A DNA stretch of 64,000 nucleotides, from assembly GCA_022768325.1 (NCBI GenBank), contig JALEMI010000044.1:62001-126000 (forward strand), read 5' to 3'. The position numbers and the translations under genes were made by a program. Positions 18,578 to 27,651 of this stretch are shown piece after piece; position 1 is the stretch's first letter; every line of letters begins with the position of its first letter. The stretch is from Bacteroidales bacterium (lineage in GTDB: Bacteria; Bacteroidota; Bacteroidia; Bacteroidales; Marinilabiliaceae). Below the pieces are notes generated by a model. That model searched no databases, had not been told where the DNA came from, and saw nothing but the letters and a program-made list of their open reading frames with translations.

Positions 18578-19462
18578 TTAGATTCGTTTGAAGATAGTGG
18601 GTTTTATATTGGCGAGTGGCAAATTCATGTTCGAGAGGGACTCGGAGTGACCGATGAAGAGATACCCTCCCGTACGAAGCTTTTCGCATAGTTTCTGAAC
18701 GACACGCTCTTGCGTTTCCCTGTCGAAATAGATTAGGACGTTACGACAGAAGATGATGTCGAATTCATCTTTTATATCGTAAATGCGGTCCATTAGGTTC
18801 AAGTATTTTAGGGAAAAGTTTTTTTGGAGTAGGGGCGCGACGCGTACCGTAGGGTTCTCCCTGTCCTTGCTGCGGAGGAGGTACTTGCGCTTGAGGTCGA
18901 GGGGAATCATTGCGACGGCCTTTTCGGGGTAGACGCCTCGGGCGGCTTTCTCGAGGACATTTTGGGAGATGTCGGAGCCGAGGATTTCGAAGGTCATGCC
19001 GGGGTTGGACTGCACGTACTCGTTGAGAACCATGGCGATGGTGTAGGGTTCTTCGCCGCTGGAGCAAGCGGAGCTCCAGACGGAGATGTGACGATGCCCT
19101 TGCTCCTGAAACTCGGGGAGGGCGGTGCTGGACATGAAATCGAAATGGACGGGCTCGCGGAAGAAATCGGTCTTGTTTGTCGTGACGACGCTGAGGAAGT
19201 TGTAGATTTCCTTTCGCTGGCCCTCAGGGCTGAAGAGGTATTCGCGGTATTGGGTGTAGGACGTCATCTTGAGGTCGCGAATCCTCTTAAGAAGCCTACC
19301 TTGAAGCATGACGCGCTTAACGTCCGGCATCTTGATGCCGAACTGCTCGTAGATGAAGGAGCTGAACTTCCGGAAGTCGTCTTGGCTCAGTTCGGCACGG
19401 AAGGCGTCGAACTCGAGCTCATCGCTTTGAGGGTCTTGTATGTCGTTATTCCCGGGGTTCAT
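18578..19462 (-). CDS. cheR: Chemotaxis protein methyltransferase CheR
   Basis: TDFFREPVHFDFM...VWSSACSSGEEPYTIAMVLNE...FDIIFCRNVLIYFD. Confidence 0.95.
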   Translation of the reverse strand: MNPGNNDIQDPQSDELEFDAFRAELSQDDFRKFSSFIYEQFGIKMPDVKRVMLQGRLLKRIRDLKMTSYTQYREYLFSPEGQRKEIYNFLSVVTTNKTDFFREPVHFDFMSSTALPEFQEQGHRHISVWSSACSSGEEPYTIAMVLNEYVQSNPGMTFEILGSDISQNVLEKAARGVYPEKAVAMIPLDLKRKYLLRSKDRENPTVRVAPLLQKNFSLKYLNLMDRIYDIKDEFDIIFCRNVLIYFDRETQERVVQKLCEKLRTGGYLFIGHSESLSNMNLPLANIKPTIFKRI

Positions 19463-19476
19463 TGTGGGAGGAGATG

Positions 19477-19965
19477 TTACGCGTTGGTTGCTTTGTTGGC
19501 GTCCTTTGTTATTGTGGACATGGAGATGACGTCGGTGTCGGTGAAGATTTTGTCGGGTTGGAGAATCATGGCGAGACCGCCGTCGGTGGGGGCTGCGAAG
19601 GATACGTAGCCCGGCTTGTATGTGGTGTCGATGTCCTTTCGCCCTTCTTGCTCAATCTTTACGACCTCGCGGACCTCGTCGACAGCGAGGGCCACGTCGA
19701 AGGGGTGGCCTTCCTTATCGACTGAGATGATGACAACGTAGGTCTGCTCGGTGATGGTCATAGGCTTCATTCCGAACTTAGCCGCGCTGTCGATTAGGGG
19801 GATTACATCGCCGCGGTGCTTGATGAGCCCGAGCATATATGGGAGCCCGGCGGGCGAAGCGTCCGGGGTGTCGTAGGCTTGGATTTCGACGACGCGTGTT
19901 ACGTGGACTCCGTAGAGCCCGCCGTTGACGGTGAACGTCAGGTATGAGTTGATTGTTTCGTCCAT
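19477..19965 (-). CDS. cheW: CheW-like adaptor protein
   Basis: YLTFTVNGGLYGVHVTRVVEIQ...GLPYMLGLIKHRGDVIPLIDSAAKFG. Confidence 0.93.
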   Translation of the reverse strand: MDETINSYLTFTVNGGLYGVHVTRVVEIQAYDTPDASPAGLPYMLGLIKHRGDVIPLIDSAAKFGMKPMTITEQTYVVIISVDKEGHPFDVALAVDEVREVVKIEQEGRKDIDTTYKPGYVSFAAPTDGGLAMILQPDKIFTDTDVISMSTITKDANKATNA

Positions 19966-19991
19966 TGTCAGAGGCGTTAGTCGTTGTCGGT

Positions 19992-20438
19992 TTAGAGCAT
20001 TGCTGCCGCGAGGTCGTTTGTCTTGAGGAGGCAGACGAAGTTATCGGCTTTTTTGATAGTACCCGCTACGGCGTTGTGGACCTCTGGGGTGAGGTCGAGG
20101 ACGGTATCGGACTTGAAGTCGTCGGGCGAATACTCGAAGACGTCGTCCATCTCGTCGACTTTCAGGCCAACCATCTCTTCCTTGCCGTTCTCCTCGACGC
20201 CGATGATGATGATGCATTGCTCGCGGAGGGTATCGTCGGGCTTGCGGTCGAGAAGTTTGCGCAGGTCGAGAACGGGCATCATCGTTCCGTGGTTATTGAT
20301 AATCCCGGAGACGAAGGGCTTGGTGAGAGGCACGGGCGTGGGGCGGGTGTTCTCCAGTATATGTCGGACAGCCTCAGTATCGATGGCGAAGAGCTGGCCG
20401 TCGACGAAGAAAGAGGTTGCGTATTTGTTTTCTTCCAT
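19992..20438 (-). CDS. cheW: CheW-like adaptor protein
   Basis: FFVDGQLFAIDTEAVRHIL...FVSGIINNHGTMMPVLDLRKLL. Confidence 0.88.
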   Translation of the reverse strand: MEENKYATSFFVDGQLFAIDTEAVRHILENTRPTPVPLTKPFVSGIINNHGTMMPVLDLRKLLDRKPDDTLREQCIIIIGVEENGKEEMVGLKVDEMDDVFEYSPDDFKSDTVLDLTPEVHNAVAGTIKKADNFVCLLKTNDLAAAML

Positions 20439-20453
20439 GGTGAGAACTCGAAT

Positions 20454-22580
20454 TTACTGTTGTTTTCTCCTGAGCTTTTGCTGATTGTAGTAGTTGATGA
20501 GACGGCCCGGGTCAATGATGAGGGAGAGCGAGCCGTCGCCCATGACGGAAGCACCGGAGATCATGTCGATGGAGCGGAGGTATCGTCCGAGGGGCTTGAC
20601 GACAATTTGGAACTCGCCGACTACAGCGTCGACAATCATTCCGACACGCCTTTCGCCTTGCTGGACGATGATTATTTTGGTGTTTTCGAGATCGCTGGGT
20701 TTGTCGTGGAAGATTTTGTTAAGGTCGATTGAGGGGAGTTGCTCACCACCGTAGACGAAGAAGTCGCCGAGCTGATTCTCGGAGATTTTGACTTCGGAAG
20801 GTTGAAGGATTCTCTCGACGTTTGAGAAGGGGAAAACGTATTGCTCGCCGCTGATTCGGGTCAGTAGACCATCGATGATGGAGAGGGTAAGCGGCAGCTC
20901 CATGGAGATTGTTGTGCCTTGGCCGAGGACTGAATCGACTGTTACCTCGCCGCGAATCTCCTGGATTTTGCTTCGGACAACGTCCATGCCGACGCCGCGT
21001 CCGGAGACATCGGAAATCTTCTCGGAAGTGGAGAATCCGCTGGCAAAGATGAGGTTGAGGGTCTCCTTGTCGGAGAGTTTGGTATTGGCGTCTATGAGAC
21101 CTTTCTCAATGGCCTTCTTGCGAATCTTTTCGGGGTCCATACCCTTGCCGTCGTCGGACACTTGGACAATGACCGACGAGCCGGAGTAGAAGGCTTTGAG
21201 CATGATTTTGCCGACAGGGTCCTTGCCGGCCTTGACGCGTTCCTCGGGCGACTCTACGCCGTGGTCGCCGGAATTGCGGATGATGTGGAGGAGAGGGTCC
21301 TTGAGGTGGTCGATGATGTTCTTGTCCAGCTCAATTTCGCCGCCCTCGACAATGAACTCCATTTGCTTACCGAGCTTGATGCAGAGGTCGCGCACGAGGC
21401 GTTGGAACTGCATAATCTCGCCCTGGAGGGGGATAAGCGAGATGGAGAAGGAGTTGTCGCGGAGCTGTCGGGTGATTTTCTCCATTTGCTCGGCGATGGC
21501 GGAGAGGGTGGGGTCGTTGTGTTTGTCCGCCATGAGGTTGAGCTGCGCCTGCATGGTGACGAGTTCACTGACGGCATTGACAAGCTCATCTATTTTGTCT
21601 GAGGAGACCCTGATGCTGGAAATCTTATTGTCTTGCGCCTTTTCGTTTTTCTTGGCGGGCGTGGCGTTTCCAGTTCCACTGGGTTGGGGTTGGGCTTGTG
21701 GCTCGGGCTGTGGCTGTGGCTTGGGCTGTTGCTTGAAGGAGGCGAAATCCTCTACTTTTAGCTCAGTCTGCGTCTCAATGGCCTTGGCAATGATGGGGTC
21801 GAGCTTCTCCTTGTCGGACAAGATGTCGCCATCGGGAAGCTCGGAGACGTCCATTCGGCACTCATCCTCAACGAAGATGAAGACATCCATTATGTCGTTG
21901 ATGTCCTGGTCGGTGGAGAGGATTACTTGCCACTTGACGTAGAGCTTGAGCGGCTCGAAGTTGTCGACACTGGGGACCTGACCCGTGAAGGCTATGGTGC
22001 GATATGAGCCGAGCGCCGTGAGGTCGTCGAGCATGAAGAGCGGGTTCGTACCGTTGTCGAGAAGTGTCTCGAACGGGGCGAAAGTGACGAGGTAATTGCG
22101 TGGGCCTTGGGCCTTTGGGGGCTCTGGGGCGTTGCCTGCTGCTTGCTTAGCGGCGAGTGCGGCCTTCTCGGCACTGCTGAGAGTAAGCGTCTGCCCTTCG
22201 GGGAAGAATTTGGTGATTTTGGCGATGTAGTCCTTTTGGCGCTTGATGTCGTCCGGGTCGGTGAGCGAACCCTCCCCGAGGTCGAGGAGCTGACGGATGT
22301 AGTCGAGGCTCTCGAACGTCAGAGAGATAATGTCCTTGTTGATGCTCAGTTTGCCGTTACGGACGAGGTCGTAGAGAGTCTCGAGGTTGTGCGTAAAGTG
22401 GCTGAGGTCGTTGAATCCGAACATTGCTCCACTACCTTTGATGGTATGCATGGAGCGGAAGAGCCTCTCGATGATTTCGTTATCATCGGGACTCTTCTCC
22501 AGCTCGAAAAGGGCTTCCTCTATGGCCGCGACGTTGTCTTGTGCTTCCTCTACGAACTTAAGTTGAAATTTGTCAAGCAT
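20454..22580 (-). CDS. cheA: Chemotaxis histidine kinase CheA
   Basis: Hpt RSMHTIKGSGAMFGF; P4 HIIRNSGDHGVE, DDGKGMD, GRGVGMDVV; C-terminal CheW-like P5. Confidence 0.97.
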   Translation of the reverse strand: MLDKFQLKFVEEAQDNVAAIEEALFELEKSPDDNEIIERLFRSMHTIKGSGAMFGFNDLSHFTHNLETLYDLVRNGKLSINKDIISLTFESLDYIRQLLDLGEGSLTDPDDIKRQKDYIAKITKFFPEGQTLTLSSAEKAALAAKQAAGNAPEPPKAQGPRNYLVTFAPFETLLDNGTNPLFMLDDLTALGSYRTIAFTGQVPSVDNFEPLKLYVKWQVILSTDQDINDIMDVFIFVEDECRMDVSELPDGDILSDKEKLDPIIAKAIETQTELKVEDFASFKQQPKPQPQPEPQAQPQPSGTGNATPAKKNEKAQDNKISSIRVSSDKIDELVNAVSELVTMQAQLNLMADKHNDPTLSAIAEQMEKITRQLRDNSFSISLIPLQGEIMQFQRLVRDLCIKLGKQMEFIVEGGEIELDKNIIDHLKDPLLHIIRNSGDHGVESPEERVKAGKDPVGKIMLKAFYSGSSVIVQVSDDGKGMDPEKIRKKAIEKGLIDANTKLSDKETLNLIFASGFSTSEKISDVSGRGVGMDVVRSKIQEIRGEVTVDSVLGQGTTISMELPLTLSIIDGLLTRISGEQYVFPFSNVERILQPSEVKISENQLGDFFVYGGEQLPSIDLNKIFHDKPSDLENTKIIIVQQGERRVGMIVDAVVGEFQIVVKPLGRYLRSIDMISGASVMGDGSLSLIIDPGRLINYYNQQKLRRKQQ

Positions 22581-22689
22581 GGCTAAATCGCTTTTACTGG
22601 CCAGGTCTGTAAAGGACCATGCCGGTTCTCAGCCCTGTTGATGAGGCTGACAAGTATGGCGGTGATGCCTAAAGTTGTTCCGCTTGCCC

Positions 22690-23055
22690 TTAGCGAAGGA
22701 CACGCGCGATGGCGCTGAGGAGCTTGGCGGGGACGAAAGGTTTGATAATCCAACCTGTGGCTCCGGCCTCTTTTGCCTCCATCTTCTTCTCGGTCTGGCT
22801 TTCTGTGGTGAGGAAGAGGATGGGGATGTGCTTGTAGGCCTCTATTTCGCGGACCTTGCGGATAAGCCCGAGACCGTCGAGATTAGGCATGTGGAGGTCT
22901 GTGATGACGATGTCGATGGTTCTGCCATCGAGATACTTGAGAGCGTCCTCGCCATCGACGCCGACGAGGACGTCGTAACCCTCGTTGGTAAGGGTGAAGT
23001 TGACAACCTCGCGGATGCTTTCAGAGTCGTCCACTATAAGAACAGTCTTTGCCAT
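22690..23055 (-). CDS. cheY: CheY-like single-domain response regulator
   Basis: TVLIVDDSESIREVV...IDIVITDLHMPNLDGLGLI...GWIIKPF. Confidence 0.95.
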   Translation of the reverse strand: MAKTVLIVDDSESIREVVNFTLTNEGYDVLVGVDGEDALKYLDGRTIDIVITDLHMPNLDGLGLIRKVREIEAYKHIPILFLTTESQTEKKMEAKEAGATGWIIKPFVPAKLLSAIARVLR

Positions 23056-23125
23056 ATTGCTATATGCTGAATGTTATTTGTTTTTGGTAATTATTAGGAG
23101 GGGGAGATTTTAACGTGTGTCTTTT

Positions 23126-23437
23126 TTAGAGGCCAAGAGCCTTGTCGAGGCCGGATTTTTGGATAAGCTCTTTGAGGTCGTCTTTTATTGTGGACTTTAC
23201 CTCGAAAGCCTTACCGCCCTCGGTTGTTTGGCGTCGGATGGCCAAGAGCAGCTGGATGAACGTCATGTCGATGTTTGATGGGTCGCTGACGACGACGACC
23301 GTGTCGGACGGGGACTGGATAGCCTCCTTCACCTCGGCGGCCATCTTGTCGATGTGGTTGATTATGAGGTCGCCACTGAACGTCAGCTGCCTTTTTCCGC
23401 CTTCGTTGGTCACATCGAGAGAGTATACGCTGCTCAT
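23126..23437 (-). CDS. STAS domain protein
   Basis: 103 aa; FSGDLIINHIDKMAAEVKEAI...VVVVSDPSNIDMTFIQLLLAIRRQ. Confidence 0.8.
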   Translation of the reverse strand: MSSVYSLDVTNEGGKRQLTFSGDLIINHIDKMAAEVKEAIQSPSDTVVVVSDPSNIDMTFIQLLLAIRRQTTEGGKAFEVKSTIKDDLKELIQKSGLDKALGL

Positions 23438-23449
23438 TGTTTGTGGAGA

Positions 23450-25201
23450 TTAGAATTTCTCGTAGTTATCGAGGTCGAACTCTTTGGAGCCGAGGTCAAT
23501 CTTTACGCCAGTCCTATGGTTGGAGACGGGAGCGGAATCATCAATCTTGCGGGTCTCGGTTCTTGACGTCTCCTTTTCCTTCTTTGGAGCGACAGGCTCG
23601 GGGTCAACCATCATGTCATCCTCTTCGTCGGCCGACTCATCGATGTCGAGCTTGAACTTGCCGACGGACTCTTTGAGGCTTGCGGCAAGAGTGCTGAGGA
23701 GGACGGAGCTGTTGGTGAGCTCGTCGGAGCTTGAAGCGTTCTCCTGGGTGATGACGTTGAGGTTTTGCATGGCCATGTTAATCTGCTCGGCACCAGTCTT
23801 TTGCTCGATGCTGGCGGCAGAAATCTCCTTGATGAGGACGGTGGTCTTCTCGATGTCGGGGACGAGGGCCTTTGCCTTTTCGCCTGCCATCTGCGTGACC
23901 TTGAGACCTTTGCCTACGAGGGCCACAATCTCATTGGCAGCTTGTTTGCTTCGCTCGGCGAGCTTACGCACCTCGGCTGCGACGACTGCGAAGCCACGCC
24001 CTTGCTCACCAGCACGGACAGCCTCGACGGCCGCGTTGAGAGCGAGGATGTTTGTTTGGAAAGCGATGTCGGAGATGATGGTAATCTTCTCGGCGATGGT
24101 CTTCATGGCCTCGGCTGCCTCGCCGGAGTATTGGCTGGAGAGGTTGACATTCTCAACGGTAGAGGACGTCAGTTTCTCGGTTGCAACAGCGTTCTCGGTG
24201 TTCTGGTCGATGTTGGCAACCATCTGCTCGATGGCAGTGGAGACCTCCTCGGCCGATGCGGCCTGTTCGGATGCGCCCTTGGAGAGTTTTTGTGACGACG
24301 TGTTGAGGGTCTTGCCGGAAGCGACAAGCTCGTTGGCGTTCTTCTCGATGGTGACGACGGTCTTCTTGAGGTTGTCGGCCATGGTCTGCAGCGCCCTTGC
24401 GAGTTGACCGAGCTCGTCATCTTGGGAGACATCGACAGTCGCGGTAAGGTCGCCATTGCCGATGGCCTCAGCGAAAGCGACGCCCTTCTTAAGTGGAGTG
24501 ATGATGCCGAGATAGAGGAGTCGTCCGACAAGGAGCGCGATGCAGAGGACGAGCAAACTCATGAGGATGACTGAGATGAGCTGGAGCATTGAGGTGCGCT
24601 CGATACTATTCTTAATGTCGAGACACCTGTCGGAACAAATCTTGCCGAGAGAGCCGAGATAGGCTTGGAGCTCTTTCTCTCCGAGCTCGATGTCGCCATC
24701 GCTTTGGACGAGCATCTCGCTCTCCATGAGGAGAATAGGGTCGTCGTAGGAATCGAATGTTGAGAGGTTGCTCATGACGGTTCGCTCCATGTCGAAGAAA
24801 GCGTGTGCCTTCTCCTCGACAACGGCGAGGGTGTCGGTGAACTCTTTCTCCCAATCGGCCGTTTTGTTCTTGACCTGAGCGAGTATTTCGTCAAACTCGG
24901 TGTTGACGATGCTGGCGAGCTTTACCTTGTCCGGGGTATTGGGCTGGTGGTCAACAAAGACCCAGTTGACGACGAGGCGTCGGCTCTCGCTGACGGTTCG
25001 CATCAACTCGGTGACATTGGACATGACGGGGAGATACTCCTCGGCCTCAGTCGCCTGAAGACTCCGCGTGTAGAAGTGGATGGAGATGGTCAGGACGGCG
25101 TTGAAGAGAATGAACAAGATAATGACCCCGAAGCCGCCTTTAAGCTTTTGGGCGAGATTTAGCTTCGAGACGTATTCTCTGAAATTAAACTTTGTATTCA
25201 T
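23450..25201 (-). CDS. Methyl-accepting chemotaxis protein
   Basis: Two TM segments, HAMP, signalling hairpin [38 protein letters not shown]; long tail ending NYEKF. Confidence 0.97.
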   Translation of the reverse strand: MNTKFNFREYVSKLNLAQKLKGGFGVIILFILFNAVLTISIHFYTRSLQATEAEEYLPVMSNVTELMRTVSESRRLVVNWVFVDHQPNTPDKVKLASIVNTEFDEILAQVKNKTADWEKEFTDTLAVVEEKAHAFFDMERTVMSNLSTFDSYDDPILLMESEMLVQSDGDIELGEKELQAYLGSLGKICSDRCLDIKNSIERTSMLQLISVILMSLLVLCIALLVGRLLYLGIITPLKKGVAFAEAIGNGDLTATVDVSQDDELGQLARALQTMADNLKKTVVTIEKNANELVASGKTLNTSSQKLSKGASEQAASAEEVSTAIEQMVANIDQNTENAVATEKLTSSTVENVNLSSQYSGEAAEAMKTIAEKITIISDIAFQTNILALNAAVEAVRAGEQGRGFAVVAAEVRKLAERSKQAANEIVALVGKGLKVTQMAGEKAKALVPDIEKTTVLIKEISAASIEQKTGAEQINMAMQNLNVITQENASSSDELTNSSVLLSTLAASLKESVGKFKLDIDESADEEDDMMVDPEPVAPKKEKETSRTETRKIDDSAPVSNHRTGVKIDLGSKEFDLDNYEKF

Positions 25202-25221
25202 CGAAGGCGGGAGTTAGTTTT

Positions 25222-25752
25222 TTAGAGATTTATTGCCGCGGTCATGTCGGTCAATTTCTGTCCGAACTGGATGTTACCCATTTGGGCGTTAGCTTTGCTC
25301 AGTTCGAAACGAAGACGGCTGTCGCGGACAACGAAGTTTATCATTGACCCTTTTGTCGTCGCACCCTCCTCCTCAGTCATGACGAGAGTGTTCTTGCCAA
25401 CCTTGTCGAGGATTGTGGAGGCATTGCGAGCGAAACTTACATTCTTAGAAACGTAGAGAACTTGGCAGTCCGTAATCTCGTCGATGGACTTGAACTGCTT
25501 GACTACAACCTCTTGGAAACCGAATTTTTTACCTTGCGACTGTGACGTAAGCCACTGCGAGAGCTCTCGGTCGCGGACCACGCCGATGACAAAATCGCCC
25601 TGACGCACAGCGTCATCCCAACCGAGATAACGAATGAAGCTCAAGGTCAGCAGGGCCTTAGGCTTGGCCAGCTGGTCTTGCGCCGATGCATTTATTGAGG
25701 GCGTGATGAGTGTCAATGCGACAGCCAGGACGGTTAATATTCTCCTAATCAT
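25222..25752 (-). CDS. YfiR family periplasmic protein
   Basis: Signal peptide; KALLTLSFIRYLGWDD...FVIGVVRDRELSQWL...VLYVSKN...VLVMTEEEGATTKGSMINFVVRDSRLRFELSKANAQMGNIQFGQKL. Confidence 0.85.
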   Translation of the reverse strand: MIRRILTVLAVALTLITPSINASAQDQLAKPKALLTLSFIRYLGWDDAVRQGDFVIGVVRDRELSQWLTSQSQGKKFGFQEVVVKQFKSIDEITDCQVLYVSKNVSFARNASTILDKVGKNTLVMTEEEGATTKGSMINFVVRDSRLRFELSKANAQMGNIQFGQKLTDMTAAINL

Positions 25753-25901
25753 AACTCGTTCATTAGTGTTTTGTGTTCATACATCCGTTGCGCCGTGTCT
25801 TCGCTTGATTTCTGTCTTATTCTAAGTCGTTTAGGGCTTATAGTCAACCGATGGACAGGCGGGGAAACCCTCCATTTCGAGCGTAAGCATAATCAGCACA
25901 A

Positions 25902-25933
25902 CAAAGATAAAGAATTGTCAACAAATTCCAAAA
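25902..25933 (-). promoter_or_regulatory. Predicted promoter of the chemosensory operon
   Basis: Minus strand TTTTG-N19-TATCTTTG, matching the Bacteroidota -33/-7 consensus, upstream of the yfiR-like first gene. Confidence 0.65.
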
Positions 25934-25972
25934 GTGGGATTAGTACAAAACGAGGGTCCTTATTGTGAAGAA

Positions 25973-26896
25973 TTATAGCGCCTCCTTTGCCGCCTCGACA
26001 TCCACGGCAATTTGGCGCGACAGTTCTTCAAGATTGTCAAACTTCTTCTCGCCCCGTAACCGTGCGACGAAATGGATGGTGGCATGGCCTCCATAGACGT
26101 CGCCAAGGAAATCGAGGACGTGAGCCTCAATGCGGCGGTCGTCGCCGCCAAGAGTGGGCCTCGTGCCGACATTGACGACGGCGTCAAGAGGGGCATTCCC
26201 GTCAAAAGAGACTCGGCATGCGTATACGCCATCTGCGGGAATAAGTTTGTTTTGACTGGCGGGAACTATGTTCGCAGTGCGGAAACCGAGCTTCCGACCT
26301 ATGGCATCGCCATGGACAACGTCGCCCTCGACGGAATAGTCCCGTCCAAGGAGGGCAGAGGCGACCCGGACATCGCCATCGGCAAGAGCGTTGCGGACCT
26401 CTGTGGAGCTGACCTTCACATTTCCCGGGAGAAGGAACGCCTCACCCGTGGCTGTCTCGATGCCGAGCGAGGCGGCAAGCTCCGGATATTGCGACGGAGG
26501 GATGTCGTCTGAGCCGAAGTGATGGTTATAGCCCAAAAGCAAATATTTGGCATTGAGCTTTTCGACAAGGAAATCTTTCAAGAAATCAAGAGCCGTAAGG
26601 TCGGAGAACTCACGCGTGAACGGCACGACGATGAGGTAGTCCACCCCCGTCTGGGCAAAAGCCTCTTCGCGCTCATGGGGCGTGGTGAGCAGACCGACAC
26701 GATCATTCCCCTTGGAGAGGACGATTCGGGGGTGAGGCTCAAAAGTCACGACGACAGAGGCTAACCCTCTGGCCGTGGCATCGCCGATGAGCTTGCCGAT
26801 GAGGGACTGATGGCCAAGATGGACGCCATCGAACACCCCGACGCAGACCGCCGACGGGCAGCCGGGGTAACGGCTTATATCATGAATTGTTTGCAT
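25973..26896 (-). CDS. ribF: Bifunctional riboflavin kinase/FAD synthetase
   Basis: SAVCVGVFDGVHLGHQSLI, VEGDVVHGDAIGRKLGFRTANI, GVYACRVSF, RLRGEKKFDNLEEL. Confidence 0.95.
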   Translation of the reverse strand: MQTIHDISRYPGCPSAVCVGVFDGVHLGHQSLIGKLIGDATARGLASVVVTFEPHPRIVLSKGNDRVGLLTTPHEREEAFAQTGVDYLIVVPFTREFSDLTALDFLKDFLVEKLNAKYLLLGYNHHFGSDDIPPSQYPELAASLGIETATGEAFLLPGNVKVSSTEVRNALADGDVRVASALLGRDYSVEGDVVHGDAIGRKLGFRTANIVPASQNKLIPADGVYACRVSFDGNAPLDAVVNVGTRPTLGGDDRRIEAHVLDFLGDVYGGHATIHFVARLRGEKKFDNLEELSRQIAVDVEAAKEAL

Positions 26897-26943
26897 AGGG
26901 CCGGTATGTATTCGGCAAATTTAGAGAAATTCCGCCGTCTTAC

Positions 26944-27651
26944 TCACTTTAGCTCATCGGCATAATAGCATATACGCCCACCTTCGCCGCCTATGGCAAC
27001 ATTGGCATCGTACCACGAGACGACCTGAAACTTAAAGAATCGAGTGCCATCGGCCGCACGGACGCAATAGGTGTGGAGGGAGAGAGTATACGACGGAGGC
27101 GGGGCGGCAAAGAGGATGGCCTCGGCAAGGACGGGGTTGGCGCTTGCGAGCGTCTCACGCGGTCCGACATTGGGGTCGAACCATGGGTTGGAATCGAAGT
27201 CCAAGCCATTGGCCAGCAGATACTTATTCCAATCGTTTTGAGACATTGTAATCATCACCGTCGAGTCGTTATCCGCCACGAAATCGAGTGTCTCGACGTG
27301 GCTCTTTGCGACCCACGTGTCGTAACCCGCATAGCCGAGGTCTACAGCCCCGCCTTGACCAATGCCGCTCGTGCCGCTATTTGTGCGGAGTTGATGGCCG
27401 CAGAACGCTATGTCCCAATCGAGGGCTATTTCGGCACTGTCGCGTTGGCAACCATCGGCGAAGTCGCGGTTTGGGGCTTCGGCGTTGTAGGTCTTGCCCG
27501 TGCGGAGGTTGATGTAGAGCCAGTCGTTTGTCACGCCCGTGGTGTAGCCCGTCACACGAGGGAGCGTATGACCAGTGAAGGGCTCCGCCTCATATTCTAC
27601 GCAAGACGCGAGGAGGAGCAGGGGACTGAGATACAATAAGATACGTGACAC
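26944..27651 (-). CDS. HmuY family lipoprotein (GTG start)
   Basis: Lipobox LLLLASC; TGVTNDWLYINLRTGKTY...WDIAFCGHQLRTNSGTSGIGQGGAVDLG. Confidence 0.88.
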   Translation of the reverse strand: MSRILLYLSPLLLLASCVEYEAEPFTGHTLPRVTGYTTGVTNDWLYINLRTGKTYNAEAPNRDFADGCQRDSAEIALDWDIAFCGHQLRTNSGTSGIGQGGAVDLGYAGYDTWVAKSHVETLDFVADNDSTVMITMSQNDWNKYLLANGLDFDSNPWFDPNVGPRETLASANPVLAEAILFAAPPPSYTLSLHTYCVRAADGTRFFKFQVVSWYDANVAIGGEGGRICYYADELK

